Part shown: one piece after another, positions 1 to 5,575 of the stretch
How the letters are laid out: each line of letters opens with the position of its first letter
How positions within the stretch are numbered: position 1 is the first letter of the stretch
Origin: JAHEJB01 sp037969195
Lineage (GTDB): Bacteria > Bacteroidota > Rhodothermia > Rhodothermales > Rubricoccaceae
NCBI GenBank assembly: GCA_037969195.1
Contig: JBBKWZ010000143.1
Coordinates: 1-6,936, forward strand
Direction of reading: 5' to 3'
DNA length: 6,936 nucleotides
Position numbers and translations under genes: made by a program
The notes under the pieces: model-generated
Database searches by the model: none
Seen by the model: only the letters and a program-made list of their open reading frames with translations
What the model was told of the DNA's origin: nothing

Positions 1-153
1 ATTGAGGCCCGCGACACCCCCGCCAACGATGGCAATTCGAGGATAACTGCGTGTCGCCATGTCGCGGCAGCCCCAAAGCGTTGGAGCCAACGTGATGCCC
101 GCAACTGCAGCGCCCGTCTGCTTCAAAAAGGATCGGCGGTCAAGTGCGCACAT
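1..153 (-). CDS. Tat-exported FAD/NAD(P)-binding oxidoreductase, N-terminal fragment (amine-oxidase-like)
   Basis: Only the first 51 codons lie in the window; the gene runs off the left edge. Reading from the ATG at 151-153, the protein opens with a twin-arginine signal: DRRSFLK at residues 5-11, then a hydrophobic stretch (GAAVAGITLAPTLWG) ending in Cys29, which could be a lipobox-like or plain cleavage region. Right after it comes a Rossmann beta strand and dinucleotide-binding loop, RIAIVGGGVAGLN (residues 39-51, GxGxxG). A Tat signal followed directly by this motif is typical of exported flavoproteins of the flavin monoamine oxidase / FAD-dependent oxidoreductase group; Tat export fits a protein folded around its cofactor in the cytoplasm. 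The frame stays open upstream to a stop at 370-372, with further ATGs at 241-243 and 298-300. I chose 153 because it gives a normal short n-region before the RR motif. No start has a clear Shine-Dalgarno. Substrate cannot be told from this fragment. Confidence 0.82.
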   Translation of the reverse strand, partial: MCALDRRSFLKQTGAAVAGITLAPTLWGCRDMATRSYPRIAIVGGGVAGLN

Positions 154-438
154 TGCAGCCACGGACCGACCCTCGCGCCTACGTTGAAGGATTTCGTCGA
201 GCGGCTGTGCATCCGGTCGCTGCGACTGCGTAACCAGACGCATCGTTCGTCGCAAAGCCTGGAAGAGCGGGGTTCGGCCGGGGGCCGGTCGGTTGATCAT
301 GCGGTGTCGAAAGGGCGTCCGCGGAAGCTTAGCCTGCCAACGAGATATGCGACAAGGGGGCACGCTGAATTATCCATGCCCTCGCGTCTCTTTCGTTTCA
401 CAATGTCGGCACAGGGCTGCTCGGGCCGACTTACACGC
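154..438. other. Intergenic region upstream of the Tat flavoprotein, no supported gene
   Basis: These 285 bases lie between the Tat flavoprotein start and the stop of the membrane protein gene. A plus-strand frame of 116 codons (184-534) crosses it, but its translation is Arg/Ser-rich, has no recognisable motif and runs into the 3' end of the opposing membrane gene, so I do not call it. The minus frame of the flavoprotein stays open to 369 and might extend its N-terminus. The region presumably carries the flavoprotein promoter, but I cannot point to a convincing one. Confidence 0.5.
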
Positions 439-852
439 CTAAAGGCCCGCCACGACTTCGGCTCTATCACCGCGCAGCCACTGAACTACGTCAACTGTAT
501 CAATGACCAGCGACAGGCCGTTCGAAACCAATAAAATGCGGATCCAGAGTCCAAACGGCTCCGCGGAAGGAAACATCTCCATCCGAAGCGCTAACCAGAT
601 CAGCATCGGAAACCAGAACAGGTGACCCAATCCGAGCAGCCTGCTGAAGCCGGTTCGTGCTGTCAGATAGCTCATCACCGTAGCGCCGAGCAAAAAGACG
701 ACGGCAATGACGCGGGCCTCGGGGTTGCTCCAGAACGCCAATGGCACGAGCAGGTTGATCGCGATCAGATACGCTACCCAGACGGTTGCGTAGGTCGGAC
801 TTTTCCAAATCCCCCATAAAAGCCTGAGGAGCCCTCCAAAGAAAAAACGCAT
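439..852 (-). CDS. Four-helix hypothetical membrane protein
   Basis: A 137-residue protein with about four predicted transmembrane segments, at residues ~22-41 (ATVWVAYLIAINLLVPLAFW), ~46-64, ~73-92 and ~101-121, separated by short polar loops such as WSNPEAR and LTARTGFS. The N-terminus is basic and aromatic (MRFFFGGLLRLLWGIWKS) and the C-terminus is polar (WLRGDRAE). It resembles uncharacterised small inner-membrane proteins found near other membrane genes; I do not recognise a named family and no catalytic residues stand out. The frame also allows an ATG at 904-906, but that adds 18 residues encoded across a GC-rich 9-base tandem repeat, so the ATG at 850-852 is preferred. It lies 90 bases downstream of the DUF2911 gene in the same direction and could be cotranscribed. 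Function unknown. Confidence 0.75.
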   Translation of the reverse strand: MRFFFGGLLRLLWGIWKSPTYATVWVAYLIAINLLVPLAFWSNPEARVIAVVFLLGATVMSYLTARTGFSRLLGLGHLFWFPMLIWLALRMEMFPSAEPFGLWIRILLVSNGLSLVIDTVDVVQWLRGDRAEVVAGL

Positions 853-890
853 CCGTAACGCACGTGGAAAGTGTAAACGCAAACTACCCG

Positions 891-917
891 ACGCCACGCA
901 CGCCACGCACGCGACGC
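891..917. repeat. Three tandem 9-base repeats
   Basis: Units ACGCCACGC, ACGCCACGC and ACGCGACGC (one mismatch) sit head to tail in the 90-base gap between the DUF2911 gene and the membrane protein gene. The repeat lies in the leader of the downstream gene, or in its optional N-terminal extension if the 906 start is used. It is probably a slippage-prone short repeat with no evident function. Confidence 0.7.
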
Positions 918-942
918 CGAGTAGCTAACTAGAAACCGAATG

Positions 943-1986
943 CTAGTTCGAGCCCCGCATTTGAGCCAGTGTTCCATCGATGCGGGCGTGCTGTACCTGC
1001 GGTGCCATCGCACGAGCGTGTTCGAAGTGCTCAATGGCTTCCGCCGTTTCTCCGATGGCCGCTAGGGCCTCGCCGAGGCTGTCGTGGACGTTCCATGAGT
1101 TGGGGTAGTCTGCGACATTCTTTCGGAACACGGTAATTGCCTCTTGTTGACGACCGTTGCCCGCGAGCTGATATCCGTACGCGTTCATTTCAAGTTCAGT
1201 GGCGATGGCATAGAACTGGGCTTCCATCGCATCGGCTTCGGCTGTTCGACCCAGCGCGTTCAGAATGCCCATCTTCGTGAGCGCGTTCGTCCCGTTCGTC
1301 GCTGTTTGCATGGACTGGTCAACCCAGCCGAAGGCTTCTTCGAGCCGTGTGTTGTTTTGGAGCGCAAAGGTCGCGATCTGATTCCAGCCGGTCCAGAAGA
1401 AACGCGGCAGTCCTCGCAGTTCGACCAGCATACTGTTAATAACCACGTCCTGGGTGTTGGCGCTGACGGCAAAAGCCACTTCCAGGTCCTCCCATGCCAA
1501 CACGACATCAACCGAGCCGTTCGTCGGGTTGTCGAATCGGTAGCTGAGACGTTCCTCGTGAGCTCGCGGACGAGGCGCCGCTGAAACGCGGAGTTGATCC
1601 TCGGCTTCATCGTACGAGAATGAACCCCACGCATCCGCCATGTTGCTGAAGATGATCGTCCACGAACCCGTGGTGGGGATCATGTGGAGGCCATAGCGGC
1701 CAGCGGGTAGCGCCGATCCATCGATGGTTACATCAGTCGAGACCTCGAAGACCGTGTTCTCGTTCGCGCCCGCACGCCAGACGGCGTCGTATGGAACGAG
1801 CGCCCCCCAGACTGGCCGGCCGTTCACGGCAGGGCGGTGGTAGTCGATGGAGACTTCAGTGAGTCCAATCGTTTGGGCTACCAAGGCGTGTTGACTTGCC
1901 CGAGGCGTCGTCAAGTTGGGTTGGGCAAAAGCTGCAGGAGCGAGGAGCAGCGCTGCGGCCATCAAGAAAGCGTAATCTGTTCTCAT
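943..1986 (-). CDS. Secreted DUF2911 protein with C-terminal TPR region
   Basis: A 347-residue protein. Residues 1-21 form a Sec signal peptide (hydrophobic FLMAAALLLAPAAFA, probable cleavage after AFA21). Residues ~28-175 match the DUF2911 family by its characteristic pattern: PRASQ at 28-32, VSIDYHRPAVNGRPVWG at 45-61, LVPYDAVWRAGANENT at 63-78, then AGRYGLHMIP at 95-104 and a WTIIFSN strand. This domain is abundant in Bacteroidota and relatives and has no known biochemical role. Residues ~235-335 are helical with tetratricopeptide-type repeats; the clearest is NSWNVHDSLGEALAAIGETA and the following EAIEHFEHARAMAP. DUF2911 proteins with such a TPR tail are known, and the tail suggests protein-protein contacts in the periplasm. 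The long open frame extends to 2127, but the ATG at 1984-1986 is the one directly before the signal peptide; the upstream part is Arg-rich and unlike an N-terminus. Confidence 0.92.
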   Translation of the reverse strand: MRTDYAFLMAAALLLAPAAFAQPNLTTPRASQHALVAQTIGLTEVSIDYHRPAVNGRPVWGALVPYDAVWRAGANENTVFEVSTDVTIDGSALPAGRYGLHMIPTTGSWTIIFSNMADAWGSFSYDEAEDQLRVSAAPRPRAHEERLSYRFDNPTNGSVDVVLAWEDLEVAFAVSANTQDVVINSMLVELRGLPRFFWTGWNQIATFALQNNTRLEEAFGWVDQSMQTATNGTNALTKMGILNALGRTAEADAMEAQFYAIATELEMNAYGYQLAGNGRQQEAITVFRKNVADYPNSWNVHDSLGEALAAIGETAEAIEHFEHARAMAPQVQHARIDGTLAQMRGSN

Positions 1987-2140
1987 GATAGTGGGGCGAT
2001 GGTGATGCGAAAATATTAGCACACCAGTATAGGCAGCCCTCACGATTGAGTTACACAGGGCACGCCGGAATGCCCTAGGCCGGTCTCGTCGCAGGTTCGC
2101 AGACATCCGGCAACCACAGCGCGGCAACGAGATGCCTCAC

Positions 2141-2494
2141 CTACCTTCCCGGCTGCGCGGTCACGTAGTCGTCAAACTCCTGGGGTGAGACGTAGCCATC
2201 GCCGTTGGTGTCATACAAGGTTACTTCTCCATCCTTCCAGACCTCTATGAATTCCATCGTGTTGAGCCTGCCGTCGCCATCGGTGTCGGCTGCGACGAAC
2301 TCGCTATGTACCGGCACCACCAATTCCTCAGCAGGCTCGATGCTGCCAGGAGCGAAGTTTTGATCTGGCGGAGATGGAGAAACCGCTTGCGTGGATTCAT
2401 CCCGTGTGGCTTCATCCTGTGGCGTGATTTTGCAACCGGTCGTAGCGATCGAAAAGGCCAGGACGAGTGCAGCAGTAATTAAGTGGGTGCGCAT
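2141..2494 (-). CDS. EF-hand calcium-binding lipoprotein
   Basis: A 117-residue protein. Residues 1-21 are a lipoprotein signal (MRTHLITAALVLAFSIATTG then Cys21, with Thr at -3 and -2 and Gly at -1, a somewhat non-canonical lipobox). A polar, Pro/Ser/Glu-rich linker (~22-60) tethers two EF-hands at the C-terminus. Loop 1 is DTDGDGRLNTME at residues 70-81, with Asp70, Asp72, Asp74, Asn78 and Glu81 in the ligand positions. Loop 2 is DTNGDGYVSPQE at 95-106, with Asp95, Asn97, Asp99, Ser103 and Glu106. Both loops keep the bidentate Glu at position 12, so calcium binding is very likely. The protein should sit on the periplasmic face of the membrane or in the outer membrane. The start is fixed by the signal peptide; the longer open frame to 2590 is not supported. 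It lies 96 bases downstream of the ybjQ-like gene. Its partner is not evident. Confidence 0.9.
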   Translation of the reverse strand: MRTHLITAALVLAFSIATTGCKITPQDEATRDESTQAVSPSPPDQNFAPGSIEPAEELVVPVHSEFVAADTDGDGRLNTMEFIEVWKDGEVTLYDTNGDGYVSPQEFDDYVTAQPGR

Positions 2495-2533
2495 TTCAGA
2501 GGAGGAGTGAAAAGATGTGACGTGGTGTAATCG

Positions 2534-2588
2534 GTCGGTGGCAGAGAGCGCGGAAGATCGCCCCAAACTCCCAGAGAATTCCACCGAC
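2534..2588. repeat. 8-bp inverted repeat after the ybjQ-like gene
   Basis: GTCGGTGG at 2534-2541 is perfectly complementary to CCACCGAC at 2581-2588, with a 39-base spacer. It begins three bases beyond the ybjQ-like stop codon on the minus strand. The long loop and absence of an adjacent T-tract argue against an intrinsic terminator; it may be a weak mRNA structure or chance. Confidence 0.35.
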
Positions 2589-2590
2589 AA

Positions 2591-2935
2591 TCAGGAGCTG
2601 GGGCGTTCCTCAATCCTCACTGCCGTGCCATATGCAAGCATTTCCGCCATGCCCTGCATGACCATGCTTGTAGTGAAGCGGACGTTAATGACAGCGTCGG
2701 CACCGAGTTCGATAGCGTCCTCTTTCATGCGGTCGAGGGCTTCGTCGCGAGCCTCGCGGAGCATGTCCGTGTAGCCGCGTATTTCACCGCCAACAAGTGT
2801 TTTCAGGCCAGCGGCAATGTCTCGGCCAATGTGCTTGGCGCGGACAGTGTTTCCGTACACGACGTCGATGTGGTCAATGATGGTCTCGCCGGGGATGTGA
2901 TCGGCGGAGGTGACGGGGATGAACGTGTTACGCAT
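2591..2935 (-). CDS. ybjQ: YbjQ/UPF0145 family heavy-metal-binding-domain protein
   Basis: A 114-residue cytoplasmic protein of full family length (members are about 105-115 residues). The YbjQ signature is clear: PGETIIDHIDVVYGNTVRAK at 15-34, the GGEIRGYTDMLREARDEALDRM segment at 49-70, then KEDAIELGADAVINVRFTTS at 71-90 and a closing beta strand around 101-109. The family forms pentameric rings in solved structures and is annotated as a putative heavy-metal-binding domain, but no physiological role is firmly established; the gene symbol is by family resemblance only. The start at 2935 gives the normal N-terminus. The upstream membrane gene ends only 21 bases before it, so cotranscription is likely; YbjQ genes are often found beside small membrane proteins. 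Confidence 0.93.
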   Translation of the reverse strand: MRNTFIPVTSADHIPGETIIDHIDVVYGNTVRAKHIGRDIAAGLKTLVGGEIRGYTDMLREARDEALDRMKEDAIELGADAVINVRFTTSMVMQGMAEMLAYGTAVRIEERPSS

Positions 2936-2956
2936 GGGAAGATGGGGAAGGGTGGT

Positions 2957-3300
2957 TTAGGCGGTTGCACCGAGCACAAACGTGACAAAGAACGCGAACG
3001 CGAAGAATGCCAACCAGCAGGCGTTGAAGAGCACGCCGAGAATGGCGACGCCGCTGCTTCCGTTCTTCCGCAAATAGTGGACTCCGACCGCTACCCCAAT
3101 AAGAGCTATGATGGGAAGGGACTCACGAGAACAATGCCCATGAAGCTATTTAGGCCTACAGCCAATCCTGAGCCCGCTTCCATTCCTGCTTTGAGGGCGA
3201 GATCGGCGACGTAGAAAACAACACCCGCCAGAACGTAGCCGATGATCAATATCAGCAGAGAGGCGCTTCGTTTTTCGGCAAAGATGGTGAGTCGGCTCAT
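2957..3300 (-). pseudogene. Small multi-helix membrane protein, frame broken by an apparent 1-base loss
   Basis: Reading from the ATG at 3298-3300 gives a basic N-terminus and a hydrophobic helix (SLLILIIGYVLAGVVFYVA) and a second one starting at GLNSFMGIVLV, then stops at 3106-3108. The -1 frame is open from 3145 down to a TAA at 2957-2959 and encodes a seamless continuation: SLPIIALIGVAVGVHYLRK, then GVAILGVLFNACWLAF and FAFAFFVTFVLGATA. That second half has no ATG, GTG or TTG in its first 24 codons, so it is not an independent gene. Restoring one base somewhere in 3109-3145 gives a 114-residue protein with about three membrane segments. I saw no slippery heptamer of the usual -1 type at the junction, so a mutation or a sequencing/assembly error is more likely than programmed frameshifting. 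The gene sits 21 bases upstream of the ybjQ-like gene in the same direction. I do not recognise the family. Confidence 0.78.
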
Positions 3301-3388
3301 TGGTCTGCGTGGATGACGCTGGCAGCATACGAATCAGAGTCGGTACGCTTCCATCTTGGATTGCACGCCGATCATGCCGCGCGCCCCA

Positions 3389-4315
3389 CTAATCGGGCAG
3401 AACAGAGGTCGCGTCGGCAGGCTGATCCCACGCCGGCTCCGTGTCAAGAAGTGCCCGGAAATTCCACTCTTGGCGGATTACATGGCCGCTTCCGACGACA
3501 GCGAATACGCGTTCACCTTGCTCGACCAGCGCGACGAGAATGCGCGTCATGTGCTCACCACGAACTTGTCGCGACGCGTCGCTGATATCAGCCAAATAGC
3601 CCTGTTCATACTCGCCTTGGACGATTCGCCAATTATCGAGGATTGGAAAGTCGCGCTGCCAGATACGATCCACGTCGGCGAGGGTCGTGAGCGATCCACG
3701 CAATCCGTCGATGTCTGTCCGTTTGCCAAGCAGGTCCAACGCTAGGGATTCATTCGCGACGCCTCCCGCCTCCGACGTGTATACACGGAGGAAGAAGTAC
3801 AGCGCGACCTGTTCAGGCGCGTGCACGTCCAGCAGTGCGGCCACCTCGTCTTCGTCAGCGGGTTCGAGCGAGTACAAGCGCACGTTGTCTTTGCGTGCCA
3901 GCTTGTGGACCAACGTCGACTCCGAGAGTCCGGCGAAAGGTTCGATCAACGCACCATAGAACTGGCCGCGGCTTCGCCCCTCATACAAAGCGACGGTTGG
4001 CTGTAACGCCGTCCACCGAGCAGAAATATCTGCGATCTGGGGATCTTTTGGATCGGTCGCGTGGGATGCGCCGTAGTACAAAAGAGCTCCTGATCCTTCC
4101 GAGTCGACCTCCAGGATGTAGGGATTGCCTCCGTTGCGGGTTAGCGCTGCGTCATGTTCTGGACTGTCGCGGAAGCGTAAAGGAAGCTCAATGTGGGCTA
4201 CCTCTGCGGCCGGGTACATGGCTCCGGCGGGGGAAAAGTGGAGCCTCGCGTAGATGGCTAGTGTCGCCAGGAGTAGGATGATCAGGCTCAGAGAAGCAAT
4301 GATGAACCGTTTCAT
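3389..4315 (-). CDS. Membrane-anchored TraB/TIKI/GumN-like protein
   Basis: A 308-residue protein. Residues ~5-22 are a strongly hydrophobic helix after MKR, acting as a signal or anchor, so the rest should face the periplasm. The body shows the hallmarks of the TraB/PrgY/TIKI (GumN-like, EreA/ChaN-related) superfamily: a first GxxH motif, GASH at 82-85, inside ALLYYGASHATDP; a conserved acid in VALYEG (Glu112); a conserved basic residue near RQVRGEHMTRIL (Arg252); and the second GxxH motif, GSGH at 275-278, inside RVFAVVGSGHVI. In the animal TIKI members the two GxxH motifs, a Glu and an Arg are needed for metal-dependent protease activity; whether this bacterial protein is a protease is inference. 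The start at 4315 sits directly before the hydrophobic helix. It lies 88 bases upstream of the broken membrane gene and 304 bases from the SnoaL-like gene, with a terminator between, so it probably has its own promoter. Confidence 0.83.
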   Translation of the reverse strand: MKRFIIASLSLIILLLATLAIYARLHFSPAGAMYPAAEVAHIELPLRFRDSPEHDAALTRNGGNPYILEVDSEGSGALLYYGASHATDPKDPQIADISARWTALQPTVALYEGRSRGQFYGALIEPFAGLSESTLVHKLARKDNVRLYSLEPADEDEVAALLDVHAPEQVALYFFLRVYTSEAGGVANESLALDLLGKRTDIDGLRGSLTTLADVDRIWQRDFPILDNWRIVQGEYEQGYLADISDASRQVRGEHMTRILVALVEQGERVFAVVGSGHVIRQEWNFRALLDTEPAWDQPADATSVLPD

Positions 4316-4543
4316 CTAGCAAGTAAGTCTAGAAGATGGTTGAGCCTGACGTTCTTGAAAGCGAACGCCATGGACGAATCGAGCTACGAGATGTGCCTGG
4401 CGGAGTTGCGTGCCACTTCACGTCGCCACTGCACTTTTTCGACATCAGCGTCAGGACCTCTCTGTCGGATGCGCCGCTTTCGCATGGAGATTATGGCATT
4501 CTACCGAGAGAGCCTACACGTTTCGCTGTGAGAAATAGACCGT
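4316..4543. other. Intergenic region upstream of the TraB-like gene, no supported gene
   Basis: This stretch separates the TraB-like gene from the terminator of the SnoaL-like gene. Two overlapping plus-strand frames of 63 and 69 codons (4340-4531 and 4336-4545) have no recognisable motif, no ribosome site and compete with each other, so neither is called. It is expected to contain the promoter of the TraB-like gene on the minus strand, but I could not identify -10/-35 or Bacteroidota-type boxes with confidence. Confidence 0.5.
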
Positions 4544-4584
4544 AAAACAGGGGAGGGGCGCTGTAGCTCCTGCAGCGCCCCTCC
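4544..4584 (-). terminator. Intrinsic terminator of the SnoaL-like gene
   Basis: A perfect 12-bp GC-rich stem pairs 4552-4563 (GGAGGGGCGCTG) with 4573-4584 (CAGCGCCCCTCC). The stem can continue inward through a G-T, an A-T and a G-C pair to a 3-base loop. Read on the minus strand the hairpin is followed by CTGTTTTACGG, giving a short T-tract (complement of 4544-4547). It begins 35 bases after the stop of the SnoaL-like gene, exactly where a terminator is expected. The plus-strand side lacks a T-run, so it is most likely unidirectional. Confidence 0.85.
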
Positions 4585-4618
4585 ACCAATTCTGCCAACG
4601 GAAATTGGCGCAGAAAAT

Positions 4619-5245
4619 CTATTCGATCGGCGGGGTCTCCGCGGCTGGTTCAGCAGGCGCTTCTACAGGTGGAGGTGCTTCCACTTGTGCAGGTGCTGCT
4701 GCGGCCGGTTCCGTGGATGCTGGCGCTCCTTCCGCTGGCATCATTCCAAGTTGCACCATGAATGACATGTCATCCTGATACCCCCAGTGTTCCGCCGCCT
4801 TTCCGCTCTCGAAGCGGACCAGGTCCAGGCCTGATACTTCGAAGCTCCTGCCCGTGGCGGGACTGCCCATGAATGTGCCTGTATTCGTGCCACTCATCGT
4901 GAACCGTGTAGCTACGAAATTGCCCTCCGCGACCATCTCGTCAGCGACCATTCGCAAGTCCGGGAATGCCTCACGCATTTGTTGGACGATTTGTCGGAAC
5001 GCCTCCGAGCCAGTTGCCTCAATCCCTGGCATCATCTGGTGTTCGATCACATCGGTGATCATAAGCGAATCCACGTTGGCTAGATCGCCGGTGTTAAAGA
5101 CCTCGTAGAGGCCTGCCATCGTGGCTTTGTTTGCTGCTTCTACGACACTAGTGTCCGGCGTGGACGCCGTCGGGCTCGATTGCTCGGCGCACGCGCTGAG
5201 CAGGATTGCGAGTACGGTGATGATGAAATAGCGAGACGATTTCAT
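4619..5245 (-). CDS. SnoaL-like (ester cyclase/NTF2-fold) lipoprotein with Ala/Pro/Glu tail
   Basis: A 208-residue protein. Residues 1-19 form a lipoprotein signal with a textbook lipobox, LLSAC, lipidated Cys19. Residues ~40-168 resemble the SnoaL-like polyketide cyclase/ester cyclase family, an NTF2-like cone fold: LYEVFNTGDLANVDSLMITD at 46-65, EHQ at 68-70, GSEAFRQIVQQMREAFPDLR at 79-98, then VAEGNFVATRFTMSGTNTG and a C-terminal FEVSGLDLVRFESGKAAEHW. In catalytic relatives a His/Asp pair handles the substrate; His69 and Asp141 are candidates here, but many exported members have no known enzyme activity. Residues ~171-208 are a low-complexity Ala/Pro/Glu tail (for example VEAPPPVEAPAEPAAE) that is not part of the fold. 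It is transcribed alone: a terminator follows it and a divergent gene lies upstream. Ligand and role are unknown. Confidence 0.88.
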   Translation of the reverse strand: MKSSRYFIITVLAILLSACAEQSSPTASTPDTSVVEAANKATMAGLYEVFNTGDLANVDSLMITDVIEHQMMPGIEATGSEAFRQIVQQMREAFPDLRMVADEMVAEGNFVATRFTMSGTNTGTFMGSPATGRSFEVSGLDLVRFESGKAAEHWGYQDDMSFMVQLGMMPAEGAPASTEPAAAAPAQVEAPPPVEAPAEPAAETPPIE

Positions 5246-5575
5246 TGTTTGCCTTTTCTTGGCTAAGGATGGTGATTGAGCGAAGCGCCGCGAAATGCGA
5301 ACGCAGACAATAAGCTACTGTTGCCAGTCTACTTGTAAGCGGCTGTTCCAGTCAACGCCCGGCTCCGTTTTGTAGCCTTGGGGTCGCACCAAACGTTGCA
5401 TTTGATGACGCAACTTCTGGCCTTGATCCACTCTGCCTTTACCCCAAGGTCATCCGTAGAAGCCGAAGGAGCTTGTATGGATCGGAGGCGTGGATTTCAG
5501 AGTCGGCAGCAAGCGCCATGTCAGCGGAAATGGAGTGGTGGGATGAGTTAACGAGTCTCGACACTTCGGTAGCAG
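5246..5575. promoter_or_regulatory. Divergent intergenic region between the SnoaL-like and sensor genes
   Basis: These 330 bases must carry the promoters of both the minus-strand SnoaL-like gene and the plus-strand sensor gene. I could not fix -10/-35 boxes. The middle holds nested inverted repeats (listed separately). Two short plus-strand frames start here (ATG at 5478-5480, 24 codons; ATG at 5518-5520, 36 codons, overlapping the sensor start), but neither shows a recognisable motif, so they are not called as genes. Confidence 0.5.
5376..5449. repeat. Nested inverted repeats in the divergent region
   Basis: An outer perfect 9-bp inverted repeat pairs CCTTGGGGT (5376-5384) with ACCCCAAGG (5441-5449), 56 bases apart. 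Inside it a 5-bp repeat pairs GTTGC (5395-5399) with GCAAC (5410-5414) around a 10-base loop. Together they could fold as a two-tiered RNA leader for the sensor gene, about 125 bases before its start, or be two half-sites of a looping regulator. There is no T-tract to suggest a terminator. Confidence 0.5.

Noticed and set aside
422..449. CGGGCC/GGCCCG inverted repeat at the end of the membrane protein gene as a terminator
   Set aside because: Only 6 bp with a 16-base loop, overlaps the stop codon, and no T-tract follows on the minus strand.
184..534. Plus-strand 116-codon open frame
   Set aside because: Arg/Ser-rich with no motif, overlaps the 3' end of the membrane protein gene on the opposite strand, and no ribosome site is seen.
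1144..1584. Plus-strand 146-codon open frame
   Set aside because: It lies wholly opposite the DUF2911 gene, whose signal peptide and domain motifs are clear.
2057..2076. AGGGCA/TGCCCT hairpin between the EF-hand and DUF2911 genes as a terminator
   Set aside because: A 6-bp stem with an 8-base loop and no following T-run on either strand; too weak to call.
3106..3145. Programmed -1 ribosomal frameshift in the membrane protein gene
   Set aside because: No X-XXY-YYZ slippery heptamer is present in the overlap of the two frames in the required phase; mutation or sequencing error is simpler.
3835..4281. Plus-strand 148-codon open frame
   Set aside because: It is antisense to the TraB-like gene with its GxxH motifs; the translation is Arg-rich and without motifs.
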